Source: Corinectria fuckeliana
Taxonomy: Eukaryota; Ascomycota; Sordariomycetes; Hypocreales; Nectriaceae
Direction of reading: 5' to 3'
Assembly (NCBI GenBank): GCA_019137255.1
Contig: WPDH01000154.1
Location: 62,001 to 126,000 of the forward strand
DNA: 64,000 nt
Below are positions 23,518 to 35,218 of the stretch, piece after piece. The translations under genes were made by a program, and so were the position numbers. The stretch's first letter is position 1. Each line of letters starts with the position of its first letter. The notes beneath the pieces are model-generated. The model saw only the letters and a program-made list of their open reading frames with translations, had not been told where the DNA came from and did no database searches.

Positions 23518-24918
23518 ATGCTTCGTACTTCTCAGTCCTTTCTCCGGCTCACCTCTCGGGTCTCCTCGACTGCCCCGAGAGGTGCCATCCGATTCCAACC
23601 CGCCAAGCTCCCTTACCGTGCAGCATTGTTTTCTAGCAAACCCGTCGACCCGCCTCCTCCAAAGCAGCCCATCGATCGCGAACATGAAAAGAAGATTGGC
23701 CAAGAAAAACTCAAGGCTGATCCGGCTGCCGTCTCAACGCAAAGCTCTGTCCGGCACGTGATAGAAGAGTCACAGGCTCCCGCGGAACAAGACCCCGACA
23801 TGGGAGCTGACCTCAAGCGCGATATCGTATGTTAGACGCCACCAGTGATGGATTTCACACTAACTGGATCTAGGGAACCATCAAAGACACATTCAACCTC
23901 AAGAGCGTACCTCGCGAATCTCGAATTCTCGGCCTCGCTGGGACTCTGCCCTATCTTGGAACCTCGCTCTCCACCGTCTTCCTGTCATGGGATCTAAACA
24001 AAGAATTCCCGACCGGCAATAGCATCTATGACGCCATATTTATTGATCATGAGACGGCAAGATATTACTTGAGTATTCTTGAGCCAGTCCAGCTGGGATA
24101 CGGGGCAGTCATCATATCCTTCCTCGGTGCTATCCACTGGGTAAGCAGTTGCACCAGTCCTAGACAGAATACAAACTGACAATCCGCCGCAGGGATTAGA
24201 ATACGCAGAGAAGACGCCCTCCCCTGAACGCACTCGCTTCCGCTATGGCACAGGGCTTGCCGCCTCGCTTGTGGCCTGGCCGACGCTCTACTTGCCGGTC
24301 GAGTACGCCCTGACCAGCCAGTTTATGGCTTTTGTCGCGCTATACACTGCCGATTCCCGCGCCGTCACGCGTGGCTGGGCTCCTCATTGGTACAACACCT
24401 ACCGCTTCCTCCTGACAGCCATGGTCGGCTTCGCCATCTTGATCTCTCTAGTCGGTCGCTCCAAGATTAGCCAGCACCACGCGCTGACCCAACGGGGTTT
24501 GGAGGATCGCCTCACCCAAACGGGAATGGCAGATCAGGAAACCGATTGGACGGCGCTAGAAGCCGAGGAGAAGAAGCGGATCAAGAAGGAAAGGGCCGAG
24601 GCCGCGAAGAAGGCGGAGAAGGAGGAGCAGGAAAGGAAGCAGAGGGAGTTGAAGGCCAAAAAGGGACACAAAGAGTCCAAGGACAAGCAGGAGTCGGATG
24701 GGGCCAAAGAGGATGAGAACAGCAAAGGAGAAAAGTCTGAGACCGAGGGCACGGAGGAGTCCAAGGATGAGGACTCTAAAGATGAGGAAAAGACTCAGGG
24801 CGAGGAAGAGTCCAAGGATGAATCCAAGGAGGACAAGTCCAAGAACAAGCAAGAGGCTGGGGACGAGAAGGACGGCGACGAGAAGGACAAGTCCAAGAAT
24901 GATGAAAACAAAGATTAG
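23518..24918 (+). CDS. Mitochondrial DUF3429 membrane protein with charged tail
   Basis: Exons 23518..23826, 23874..24140 and 24193..24918 encode 433 residues. The first 35 residues are rich in Arg, Ser and Ala with no acids (MLRTSQSFLRLTSRV...), typical of a mitochondrial presequence. Residues about 105-300 contain the DUF3429 (TMEM69-like) core, with several hydrophobic segments around LGLAGTLPYLG, VQLGYGAVIISF and the AMVGFAILISLVG segment. The family lies in the inner membrane and has no agreed function. After about residue 320 the protein becomes a Lys/Glu/Asp/Ser tail with repeated ESKDE-like words, probably disordered or helical and outside the membrane. The tail makes the protein longer than the family core. 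Introns are in phase 0. Confidence 0.88.
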
Positions 24919-25205
24919 ACGCAGGACCAAACTGCACACTATTTTATTTCCTCAAGCAAGCCACATAGTCTAGATGTAAGGGTCGTGCTATTCATGTCTT
25001 CCGCTTAAATATATATAGTACAGCATCATGGCAAGAAGAGTGGGTCCACTGCCCGAAGAGAGTTACGGTACAGCCCGAATAGACATGTAGGCCAAGGTAT
25101 AAATCTCAGCCGCAAGACTGCATTACTCCTCCATTCGCATTGGCCCAGCTGCTGTATAGACGCAACGAGTGCACAAACAAACAGCACAAGCCGACTACCA
25201 TCAAC

Positions 25206-25682
25206 ATGCCAGACTTCAAGCTGACCCGAGCCCACGTCCTCCAAGCCTTCTCGCCCCTCCAGGAAACCAGCGACCTCGCACTCCGCAACGCCTTCTTCTC
25301 GGCCCACGTCGAGCCCGACGTGAAGTGGACCATCACCGGCCGCGCCCACTCGCTCGTCGGCACCTGGCACAGCCTCCAGGAGCACAGCGAGGCGTCCTTC
25401 AACAACCTCGGCAAGAGGCTCGTCGCGCCCATCAAGTTCGTCGCCAGGAGGGTCATAGTGGACGCCGAGAGGGCCGACGACGGGTGGTGGGCGTGCGTCG
25501 AGATTGCAGGCGACGCGACGCGGCGCACCGGGCTGGACTACAACAACGAGTATGTGTGGGTGACTCGGTTCAACGACCAAGGCAAAATCGCCGAAATCAA
25601 AAGCTACTTTGATACGCTGCTGGCAGAGCAGGTCCTCGCCGAGCCCGCAGTAGACGAGCACAAGGACAAGACACAAAAATAA
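25206..25682 (+). CDS. NTF2-like (SnoaL-type) small protein
   Basis: A single exon of 159 codons encodes a 158-residue protein that starts MPDFKLTRAHVLQAF. It has the alpha-plus-beta pattern of the NTF2-like superfamily: an N-terminal helix, a WTITGRAHSLVG strand region, and a C-terminal DYNNEYVWVTRFNDQGKI region followed by EIKSYFDTLLAEQVL. That last part is typical of SnoaL-like folds, in which small molecules bind a cone-shaped pocket. The substrate is unknown, and many such proteins in fungi are uncharacterised. The C-terminus is hydrophilic (DEHKDKTQK). It has no signal peptide. It lies on the same strand after the DUF3429 gene, 287 bp downstream, and converges on the microtubule-polymerase gene. 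Confidence 0.8.
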   Translation: MPDFKLTRAHVLQAFSPLQETSDLALRNAFFSAHVEPDVKWTITGRAHSLVGTWHSLQEHSEASFNNLGKRLVAPIKFVARRVIVDAERADDGWWACVEIAGDATRRTGLDYNNEYVWVTRFNDQGKIAEIKSYFDTLLAEQVLAEPAVDEHKDKTQK

Positions 25683-25911
25683 ACGAGCCTGGTCATCAAC
25701 TCATGCATTAAACAAGCCATGTCGAACTTTTCGGTTTGCGGGTGCGCCATCATAGAACCCCCAAATAGCTATGAAGCAGGATATAATTCTATGGTGCCCC
25801 TTGAGCAAGCAATGGTATAGCTCAACGCCGTGAAATGCACCCGGAACTGCCAAGCCAGAAATCATGATGCGCAGAAGGAATCCCCCAGGTGCCTTTGTGA
25901 CTGATCCATCC

Positions 25912-28676
25912 TCAAGGTCGAGCATATGCTTGCTTAGCCTGCAGTCTGTCAGTACCAGAGTGACCAAACAACCTCGTCACGTACCTTCATCTGTTCAATT
26001 CGGGCCTTCAGCTGGCTCGTCACCTCTGCCGCTCTCCTCCAGCTCTCCACGCCGTTGCCTGGTGGCTGGGGCAACGACGACGTGGGCCTTTGCGAAGTCG
26101 CCGAGCCGTGGTCGTCCTCCCGGTGGGATGCTGCGCTCCTGAAGCCTCTAGCAGGAGAGCCGCGTCCCGAGGATGGGTTGCTGCCAGCATATCTCATCTC
26201 GGGGCTGAGTTTGCTTCGAGGGTTCAACACGTCGCCATTCTCCTTTTCTTCCGACATGGTGCTGGTGATGCTCATTCGGTGGCGGTTGGCCGACGCGGAG
26301 CTGTGGTCCCGATAGACGTCGTCGTGGGTGGGCGATGCGAGGCCGCCTAAGGTTGTTAGCACTTGTTGGGATGTAGACCTAGGTAATCTACCAGGACTGC
26401 CCATGCCGCCAGATGAGCCCAACCCCTCGGCTCGGCTCAATGCCTTCTTAAGGCGGTCCAGCTCACGTCGAAGTCGGTCGTTGACTTGTTCGGTTGCCTC
26501 TGCGTCGCTCCTTGCGCGGACGAGCTGCGTCTCCTTGGCCTTGATGCTTAATACGTCCCTCGTGTGGTCTTCGATCAATCCGGCGTTTTGGTTCTTGAGC
26601 TCTTGGACTTCCGACAGGAACTTGCTGCGTTCCTGTCGCATTTCATCGACCTGCCGGGTCAGTCGCTCGTTAGCAGCCCGCAGCTCCTCTAGCTCGGCTC
26701 GTTCCACCGCAGTCAACCCGCTCGATGGCGGCGGCGAAGCAGGAGGGAGTTGGGCCGGGGCAGCCGCAGGCTTCGCGAGCGAACGCCCGGCGAGTCCGCG
26801 GGAGAGACCAAGTCGCGGCTGTGGCGGGGGCGCCGGATCGTCGTCCGAAGGCATCACAGGGGCTCCTGCGGCCCGCCGGGGAGATGCGGTGCCAGGAGCG
26901 CCCAGGGTCCGCTTCTGAGGAGCCTTCAGTCCGCCGATGCCTGGCTTAGGCATTCCAAGCCTCGCGGGACCAGCTCGGGGTGTCGCTTGAGGGGCCAGCG
27001 GTGCTTCGGCCGGGGGGGCAGCAGCAGCGGGAGCCTTCTTACCCACAACTTTCCTCCCCCCCATTACCTTCTTTGGTGGCGGGGCTGCAGGCTTTGGAAC
27101 AGGCTTTGGCTTTTCCTTGGCCTTGACCTCGGCCGTCTCGAAAAACTCCTTGACCTTGTTCTTTCGGATATCGTCGAGGCCCTCGAGCTGGGGCGTCATG
27201 GCCCTCTCGCCAATGATCTTCATAATGGTGCCGAGGATTTCAGCGCCTCCGTCTCGAAGGGCGGGGCTCGACTCGGCCAGGAGCTTCTTTCCAGACTCGC
27301 ACATGGTGGCAATCTCCGGCTTGCTAGGTACGTCCCGTGTCCTTCGCAGGCATCGGATTAGAAACTTCATGGTTCCCTCCTTGACCTGCGGGTTCTTGTG
27401 GACCAGGTACGTCGTGATGTCCTCGAGGCACTCGGTCAGGTCGGTAGAGTCGAAAACAGCATCGAGGGCTGCACCGAGAGGATCTGCCACCGACGCCTTC
27501 TTTTCCTTCAGGCGGTCCATGATGGGCTGCATGACAATGGCCCTGTACTTGCCGTAGCCCCGTCGTAGACCCTTGGCCAAGGTCTCGATGCACAATGCGG
27601 CCAGGGCAACGACGGCTACGTTGGCGTCCTTCATGCACTTGGCCAGTCCTCGGTTGACTTCGTTGAAGTCGGTGTCCTTGATCCGGGGAAAGTTGAGTGC
27701 CTTGTAAAGATCTTCGACGGCCGACTTGCGAACTTTCCACGTCGTCGATGCCAGGTTTGCGCTGAAGTCTGGAGAGATATTTTTGCTGACATCTTGGGGT
27801 TCGGCGAAAGCAAACTCGTCTACCTCGGCGGCTTCCTCTTCCCCAAAGTCCTCGCCGCCGTTTTCTCCTCCAGCCGGGGCATTAGCAATGGCTTCTTGTT
27901 GAGACCGGAGAAGACGCTCCTGCTTGGGTAGCGGCTCGGCTTTGATCTTCTCGAACTGGGACTCCAAGTCAGTCTGCTGGGTGGGCTTCAGCTCGCCCCA
28001 GAACATTGGCTTGATCGCCTCCCGCAGCCATCGGTAGAGTTCCACGGTCAGGCCTGTCGCTTCTGCTCGGATGTTCTTGTCGGCAGCACCAAAAGCCTTG
28101 GGAAGGGACTTGAGAATCGGCTTGGGGTCCACAACCTTGCAGCCGTAGTTGTGGATGACCTGGGTGAGGCAATGTAGTGTCGCGGCCACGTTCTTTGGGA
28201 CCTTGTTGCCCAGTCCGAGGAGCACCTCTTCGATGACGGGTGCGGAGACGTCGAGCTCGATGTAGAGGAGTATGGCTTCGATGGCGTTTTGCTTGGTGGC
28301 GGCGCGAGTAGAGGAGAGGCACTTTTCAACCATGGGCGTGATAGTCTGGCCTCGTGTTCTTAAGGCGCATTCTCGTCCGCCGAACTTGAGAAATGCGACC
28401 AAGGCAATGATGGCCTCTTGTTGGGCGACGACGTTGGCGTCGGCGACGGCAGACTTCCATAGGCCGGAGTCGTTGAGGAACGGTCGGAAGCATGGATCGG
28501 ATTCGTCAGGCGACACGGAAAACTGCTTCGCGGCCTCTTCGTATGCTTCTTTTCTGACTTTCCAGACCTATAAAACGTTAGCTAGGTTTAGTAGTTAGTG
28601 AGGCGTGGGCAGCGACCTTGTGGGTAAAGCGGTCAGGTAAAGGAATAAGGCTAAAGTCTTCTTCCTTTTCAGCCAT
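25912..28676 (-). CDS. STU2: Stu2/XMAP215-family microtubule polymerase
   Basis: Proposed exons complement(25912..25938, 25985..26346, 26392..28567, 28617..28676) give 874 residues, near the 888 of yeast Stu2. Two TOG domains of HEAT repeats occupy about residues 10-240 and 280-510, with the VWKVRKEAY and TWKVRKSAVEDLY turns that contact tubulin. A Pro/Ala/Lys-rich linker follows, then a coiled coil of about 120 residues (LRAANERLTRQVDEM) for dimerisation, and a Ser-rich tail. TOG proteins deliver tubulin to microtubule plus ends and act at the spindle pole and kinetochore. The 45-nt intron at 26347-26391 is in frame, so an unspliced message would stay open. The last intron decides the C-terminus: splicing gives AKQAYARP and no splicing ends at 25949. 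The yeast symbol is used by homology. Confidence 0.93.
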
Positions 28677-30045
28677 GATTGCGGCGTTGGCGTGGAAGGG
28701 GTAGAATGTCGAGGGCGGGATCGGGTCTCGTTCGGAATTAGGAGGGCGCTTCTTGGTTGATCTGGCAAGCTTGGCTACACAGGCAATCAGCTTTTGGAAC
28801 GCACGGGAGAGCATCGAGGGTTTCATAATGTCGTTGCGTGCTGGAGTGGAGGACGCAGCAATCCTTTTTGTAGTACTGAGGCCAGCGGGAAGCGAGAAAG
28901 AGGTCGCAATACATACCGAGAGTGCAAATGCACCGGTGAGGGTATGGGCATCCGCGACAAAGAAAGCAACGGTTGCGTGTAGGAGTGGCGGGAGCAGGAA
29001 ACAAAGGTAGTCCGTCGGTCCTTCTGCGATCAAGCAAGCGCGAAGCGCACAGTCAGCAACGGTTCGAGGGAAGGAAAGATGGGTTCAAGCCCAAGAACAA
29101 GCAGATATTGACAATCAGCTTTGGTTGCGACTGGTACTGGAATCCTTGCTGGAGGCACAAGTCGCGATGTTCGTTTGTGGGTGGGGGGAGTCAACAAGTG
29201 CGTCACCTGATGCATGGGAGGGGTCTTGGAGGGTACACGGGGGTGCACTGAGATTTGGTGGATGAAGAGGTACCTACAAGTCTGTCTGGCGTAGGGTAAG
29301 TGGATGGGTATTCGTGGTATCGACTTCAGCGGCGCAAGAGTGGTTTGAAATAGTATCTGGATAAAAACAACGAATATTGTTCTATCCTGGTCGATGGAAC
29401 GCTCTACCATTCGTGTCTCTTGTTGTTCTGCAAGTGATATGGTCTTGTTGACGCCTAATCTGTTCAGGTCGCTATTGATTGCTACAGAAACAGGGTCCAC
29501 TCTTCACCACACATCAAAACAACAGCTGAGACAGACACCTCTAAACTCGCAAGATTGCTAGTAAAAAAGAAAGGCATTGCTTAGATTACAAAAAATGCTC
29601 GAGCATCGCAGCTCCGCCGCTTTTCTGTCTCGTTACAGTTGTATCTAGACTACCTATCTACCTAATAGCTAACTCGTTCCGGAAGCGTGCTGTTCCTGGC
29701 CCAAACCTTCTGGAATATGGGATGACGTCGAGTTTAGTCAAGCGTCAAGCCGGGGTCTACAGCTAATTCACGTCAGCTCCAATCTGCACTTTTTTATTGA
29801 GAGAATGTTCTATGAATGTTTGACGTGACGAAGACGCATATTGGTACGGAGTGACTGCCAAGGTTGTTGAAGCCTTGAGATGCACTGACGCCTGTCACGT
29901 GAAGATAAGATAGACAATACTAAAATCCAAACATCGTCATGCTGCCTGCTCTTTACGCAACGTCCTCGCGACGGTTCACGATCACAGCGACACGCGTGCG
30001 CTACAGTCCTGTTCTACGAATGAACTGCCTCAATAGTGACCAAAA
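28677..30045. promoter_or_regulatory. Divergent intergenic region, STU2 / NTR1
   Basis: About 1.4 kb between divergent start codons. Open frames of 60-156 codons on both strands have no recognised domain. The promoters of both genes must lie here; I see no other gene. Confidence 0.45.
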
Positions 30046-32436
30046 ATGAACAGCTCTTCACTACCCTCCTTTGACCCCTCGCGCCTCACCAAGGCCGCCG
30101 CCGCGGATTACTCTTCATCGGCATCCGAATCCGAAGATGAATACCTTGCGCCAGGACTCGATCCCGACAACGACTTTGGCGATGCGAATCCGCGAAAGCG
30201 ACGTCGCCTGGGAGGAGACAGCAAGGAAAAGGCCGCGCTTGGCATATTTGGCTCCGACAGCGAAGATGAAGGGCCAGCGAGAAAGTGGAAGAGAAAGACA
30301 CTCCGAAGCAAAGGAATGAACTTTGTCGCAACGGGAGCCGGAGATAGCGGAGCCGATGGGCAGGATCAAGCCGATGACGATTCCGAAGACACCAGGCCAG
30401 TTCTTGGAGCGAACATTCTACGGCAGGAGGAGGAGGATGACGACAACGACGAGGACGAGGGAGGTGTTGGGTTGGGATTCGGTGGCGCACGCCGCGGCGC
30501 AGCGCGAACCATGGGAGGCTTTGGAAACCCCCAGGACCCTCAATCGCCCAGCGGCGATGCCTCATTCCCGACTTTTCGGACAAAGTTTAACGGCAAAAAT
30601 CCCTTGGGTATGGGATTCGTCCCATCTTCCTCACGGCAGCCCGTTTTGAAGGAGCCGAGGGACGAAGGCAGCCCGACGCCGCGGAATAAACCTCAACCTA
30701 GTGCGTTTAGCGCCAAGGGAAAGGTAAACGCCAAATCCTTCGGTGCTAGGATGATGGCGAAGATGGGATACCAAGAGGGCCAGGGTCTTGGCAAGGAAGG
30801 GCAAGGTCGAAACGTCATCATCGAGGCGAACCTTCGACCGCAGGGCGCCGGTCTGGGTGCCGTTAAGGAGAAGTCGCAACAAGAACGACAGGAGGAGAAG
30901 CGGCAGGCGCAACTCCGCGGAGAAGTTGTTATTGACTCGGACGAAGAGGAGAAAAAGAGACGACGAAAGAAGGCTAAAGGAAAGACAATTGGAAGCGCCT
31001 TCGATAGCGCTACCAGCACTCCGAGGCGCCAAAAGACCAAATACCTTACGGCAGAGGAGCTGAAGGCTGCCGCCCCGGGCCTCCACATTCCTGATGCCTT
31101 TGCCCCCATCCTCGACATGACCGGCCCGGGAAGCAAGATGTTGACGTCCACGAGCGGCATCATGACCCCGACAACCGGCACGGCTACGCCAGAGTCGACC
31201 GAGGTCGTCGAGGCGAGGAAGTTAGTCAAGCGCGCGCAAGCAGACCTCCTTGCCTTTTCCGACGAGTGGAAAAGCTTGGAGGAGCGAAAGACGTGGATCG
31301 ACCTGGAGTTGAAGGAAAAAGAGCAGGAGATGGACGAGTTGCGCTCGGATTTCGGGAGGCTGCAAGTGTTTTCAGACTTCGTCACCGGCGAACTTGCCAC
31401 GGCCGATTGGGATCAGATTGTTCGCTGCCTGCAAAAGGCACTCGAGCTTGGAGTGACCCAGGGCGAGGTTGCCGACATGGCGGTAGCGGCGGTTCATCCC
31501 TTCTTGCGCTTAGCGGATTGGGATCCCCTAACGCAACCAACAAGGTTCGCCAAGGACCTCGTAGCCCTTTCACCTCTATTGATACCGACGGACGGCAAAC
31601 ACGCGTCGCTCGGAAAGTGGCATTCCTCAGAAGTCGGAACGGACGATGTCTATCGAAGCCACCACAAGGCGACGACGGCGTATGAGAGCATGATGTACAA
31701 GAACTGGCTGCCCAAGGCGCTGGCGGCAGTTCGATCATGGGACGTCTTCGACCCGACACCCATGCTTAGCGTCCTGGAGGCTTGGGACGAGCTACTACCG
31801 CCGTTTGTGCGGGCGCAGTTTGTCGACAACATCACCCGCAGGCTGGAGACGGCCGTGTCCGACTGGAATCCAAAAAAGAGGAGGCAAAGCCAGCACCTCC
31901 CCCACATCTGGCTGTTCCCCTGGCTGCAGTATCTGCCGTCGTACCACCTGGATCCCAGGGGGACGGGTCTGGTGGCTGACGTGAAAAGAAAGTTCAGGCA
32001 GCTGATTGACTCGTGGGAGTTCGAGCGAGGTCTCTTCCCGGGGCTCGCGCAATGGGAGAGCGTGCTCGGGAGTCAATGGCGGCCTCTCGTCATGTCGCAC
32101 GTCCTCCCGTCGATGGGCAGATACATGCGCACCAACTTTCGGGTAGATCCCGCAGATCAAGGGCCCTATCTACCCGTGTTGACAGGCATCCTTGGATGGA
32201 CGCCGATGCTGGGGACCAGGAAAATGGCGGAGGTGCTCGTGCAGCACATGTTCCCCATGTGGCACGAGAAGCTAGCGCAGTGGCTGGCACTCGACGACGC
32301 CGACCTGGGCGAGGTGGCGGAGTGGTATGGTTGGTGGAGGCGTGTCCTTCCCCTGGACGTTGCCGAAACGAGAGGCGTCAGGGGCGAACTCGACAAGGGA
32401 CTTGGCGTGATGGGGAATGCTGTGGCCGAAGCGTGA
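30046..32436 (+). CDS. NTR1: Spliceosome-disassembly G-patch protein Ntr1/TFIP11
   Basis: One exon encodes 796 residues. The N-terminus is acidic and Ser-rich (SASESEDEY) with a basic KRRRLGG stretch that may act as a nuclear signal. A G-patch lies at about 228-272 (GARMMAKMGYQEGQGLGKEGQG region), which in this family binds and activates the DEAH helicase Prp43. The C-terminal half, about 390-790, matches the GCFC domain of TFIP11 and Spp382, with Trp-rich segments such as YKNWLPKALAAVRSWD. Yeast Ntr1 works with Ntr2 and Prp43 to release the lariat intron and recycle snRNPs. Length is typical of the family. It is intronless, unlike most neighbours. It is divergent from STU2. Confidence 0.93.
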   Translation: MNSSSLPSFDPSRLTKAAAADYSSSASESEDEYLAPGLDPDNDFGDANPRKRRRLGGDSKEKAALGIFGSDSEDEGPARKWKRKTLRSKGMNFVATGAGDSGADGQDQADDDSEDTRPVLGANILRQEEEDDDNDEDEGGVGLGFGGARRGAARTMGGFGNPQDPQSPSGDASFPTFRTKFNGKNPLGMGFVPSSSRQPVLKEPRDEGSPTPRNKPQPSAFSAKGKVNAKSFGARMMAKMGYQEGQGLGKEGQGRNVIIEANLRPQGAGLGAVKEKSQQERQEEKRQAQLRGEVVIDSDEEEKKRRRKKAKGKTIGSAFDSATSTPRRQKTKYLTAEELKAAAPGLHIPDAFAPILDMTGPGSKMLTSTSGIMTPTTGTATPESTEVVEARKLVKRAQADLLAFSDEWKSLEERKTWIDLELKEKEQEMDELRSDFGRLQVFSDFVTGELATADWDQIVRCLQKALELGVTQGEVADMAVAAVHPFLRLADWDPLTQPTRFAKDLVALSPLLIPTDGKHASLGKWHSSEVGTDDVYRSHHKATTAYESMMYKNWLPKALAAVRSWDVFDPTPMLSVLEAWDELLPPFVRAQFVDNITRRLETAVSDWNPKKRRQSQHLPHIWLFPWLQYLPSYHLDPRGTGLVADVKRKFRQLIDSWEFERGLFPGLAQWESVLGSQWRPLVMSHVLPSMGRYMRTNFRVDPADQGPYLPVLTGILGWTPMLGTRKMAEVLVQHMFPMWHEKLAQWLALDDADLGEVAEWYGWWRRVLPLDVAETRGVRGELDKGLGVMGNAVAEA

Positions 32437-33612
32437 CGGCACTGGGAATACTTGCTGGAGCATGATGCGGTTGCCTTTTCTGTCAGACCGGGCGCCAGGC
32501 TTGGATGGGGATGGACAGGATCCAAGAGAAGCGAGGCGGGCCACCCAGTCCGTCGGATAGCGGTCATGGATGAAGGAGGATATTCGATATTTCTGGCGGG
32601 AGGATAGAGTTCCGAGATAATTTGTCAACGCCGAGTGTCTCGGTGGTATCGAGATTGACTCTGTTCAGCTTCGGAGTGCCCATACACTAGGCCTAGGAGC
32701 AGTATTCACAACGCACTTCCCGAGACGCCGACGTCTCCGCGGGTTGGTGCCGTGTCACACGACAAGACAAGGTTGTCCCATTCATTTCCACGACCAAGGT
32801 TCCGGAACGGTGGGTTGGACACTGATCGGGTCGACGAGAGTTGCAAACTCAGAGGGCCCGCCACGGCGTTGACGTCCACGTTGGGAACTCGGCCAGAGTC
32901 TAAGCATCTAAGCATGTCATCGCTGACGCTTCTCCAAGTCTGGCGGCGTACAACCTCCGGCCGATAGACTAATGGAGGAACCCACATTCCTGGGGCGAGC
33001 GCGAGACGGGGTCGGCTCTTCTGGAACTGTTCTGCGTGCCCGACACTTAGGAAAGCCGCCTATGTTGCGGACAATGTTTCAATTGATTGGGTGGTGTGTT
33101 GGTGTAAGTGGCCTGTGAGACAAGGAAAACGCCAAATGCTCCCGACGGCGCCGCCGCATTCTGGCATCTACATTTGGCACCAGCCGGCATCTTCCACCTC
33201 CCGTGGGCTTCCTTTTGGGAAGGCCGTCTGACCGATTGGGACGGGCGACGAGCCGGCGCAAAGGTTGATGGGTGTCACCAACGCCCGATCTGGCCGGCGT
33301 GGCGTTCGGGAAGCCGATTCTTTCTGACAGATCGGCCGTAGAACAACGTCCCAAGCCTGATCCAGACAGGAACTTGTTGGGTGGGGGAGTGCTCGTTAAG
33401 GTTTCAATGGCGGCTTGCGCTTGCGCGACTCGTTGAAGGCAGCTGTCAACTGCGAATGGATGGCATCGATGGGTTTGTGGACGATGCCGGGAGGGAGGGA
33501 GACGACGGCGACGCGGAGCCAGGACAGGGGCCACGATGGCCCTTCCAGATCCAGCCGAACCGACGAGCAGGATGGCGTAGATGAGGAACGACCACGGCTT
33601 GATGCAAGCATG
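32437..33612. other. Intergenic region upstream of secreted protease
   Basis: About 1.2 kb between the NTR1 stop and the protease promoter. Open frames on both strands overlap each other and show no domain. It probably contains the NTR1 3' UTR and distal control sites of the protease. Confidence 0.4.
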
Positions 33613-33618
33613 TATAAA
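33613..33618 (+). promoter_or_regulatory. Probable TATA box of secreted protease gene
   Basis: TATAAA lies 203-208 bp upstream of the protease ATG, in the context ATGTATAAAGCC. That spacing fits a TATA box plus a leader of about 150-180 nt. Strongly regulated fungal secreted proteases often have one. It is a short match and not proof. Confidence 0.45.
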
Positions 33619-33820
33619 GCCGGCTGGGTTCGCGAGTTAGTTAGATGTTGCTTCCCTCGATATCAGCTTCAACTTCGCTACCACTCCTTCCAGACTTGAT
33701 CTTCAAGCCAAACAACCAAACAGCCTCCTACAGGCCTCTGTTCATTCACCCCCAAGTCTTTCATTACTGCTCCCCATCCAGGCGAGAAACCAGCAAAGCA
33801 AACCAGCAAAATAACCCGCC

Positions 33821-35218
33821 ATGCATTCTTTACTCCTGCTCCTCGCCGTGGCCGTCTCGGCTGTGCTGGGCCGTCCGGCTCCCGTGTCGACGCCCGCCAA
33901 CAGCGACATTGTCAAGGACAAGTACATTGTCATCATTAACCCCGACGTCGGGGCTCCCCAGCTCGAGGACCACCTCGGCTGGGTCGATGACATGCACAAG
34001 CGCAGTCTGAGCCGTCGCGCCGGCGCTGTTGAAAGAGGTGTCGACAAGGTGTGGTCCGGCAGCTTCAAGGGCTACTCGGGCGAGTTCGACAAGGACACCA
34101 TCAAGGAGATCAAGAACAGCGACGAGGTAAGCAAGATTCTGCCGAGCATTCCCATGGCACTGGTGCTCCCAACGCGGCCTCGCCACGCTGCAACCCCTAG
34201 GCCACGCGGCACGCATTCCAGTCTCTGGTCCTGACAACCCCCACAGGTGCTCTCCATCGAGCCAGTCCGAGTCATCAAGATTTACCAGTCGACGCAGAAA
34301 ATCACCCAGGCCGGATCCCCATGGGGCCTGGCGTCCATCTCGCACCGCACCGTCGGCGCAACGAACTATGTCTACGACGTGTCGGCCGGCCAGGGCATGT
34401 GGGCGTACGTCGTCGACACGGGCGTCTACACGGCGCACAAGGAGTTCGAGGGCCGCGCATTCCTCGGGTACAACGCCGTGCCCAATACCAACAACGTCGA
34501 CACCAACGGCCACGGCACGCACTGCGCCGGCATCATCGCGGCCAAGACGTACGGCGTTGCCAAGAAGGCGAACATCATGGCAGTCAAGGTCCTGGACGGT
34601 GCTAGTGTAAGTTGATGCTGCTATCCCCCGGATGGCACACACAAAGACTCGCCTGCTGACCAACCCACCTAGTCCACCACCGACATCGTCCTCGATGGCT
34701 TCGAGTGGGCCGTGGCCAACATCACCAACACGCCCGGCCGCGCTGCCAAGTCGGTCATCTCCATGTCGCTGGGCGGCAGCAAGTCAGCTGCCTTCAACGC
34801 CGCCGTCGACGCTGCCACTAACAAGGGCATCCTCGTGACGGCGGCCGCGGGCAACAGCAACGTCGACGCCAGCCAGTCGTCGCCCGGCTCGGCGGCCAGC
34901 GCGCTGACGGTCGGCGCCATCGACCGCAACAACAACCGCGCCAGCTTCTCCAACTACGGCCCGGTGGTCGACCTCTTCGCGCCCGGCGTGGCCATCACCA
35001 GCCTAGGCATCAGCAGCAACACGGCTACGGCTACCATGAGCGGCACCAGCATGGCGTGCCCGCACGTCGCCGGCCTGTCGCTGTACCTCCGGGGCATCGA
35101 GTCGCTCGCTACTCCGGCGGCGCTGATCAAACGCGTCAAGTCGCTCTCCACCAAGGACAAGATCGTCAGCGCTGGGACCGGTAGCCCCAACTACCTGGCC
35201 TTCAACGGCGCCACCTAG
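33821..35218 (+). CDS. Secreted subtilisin-like serine protease (proteinase K type)
   Basis: Exons 33821..34126, 34247..34606 and 34673..35218 encode 403 residues. The first 18 residues are a signal peptide (MHSLLLLLAVAVSAVLG). An inhibitor I9 propeptide follows (KYIVIINPD to about residue 110). The mature S8A domain carries the catalytic triad Asp159 (VVDTGV), His191 (NGHGTHCAG) and Ser348 (GTSMACPHVAG), with oxyanion Asn283 in AAAGN. The order and spacing match proteinase K, oryzin and the PR1 proteases. The family degrades extracellular protein for nutrition, and in insect or nematode pathogens it helps breach cuticle; which role applies here cannot be told from sequence. All introns are phase 0. 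No sign of truncation. Confidence 0.96.

Noticed and set aside
29030..29500. 156-codon minus-strand open frame upstream of STU2
   Set aside because: No recognisable domain; lies in the divergent promoter region and contains no intron-exon structure or conserved motif.
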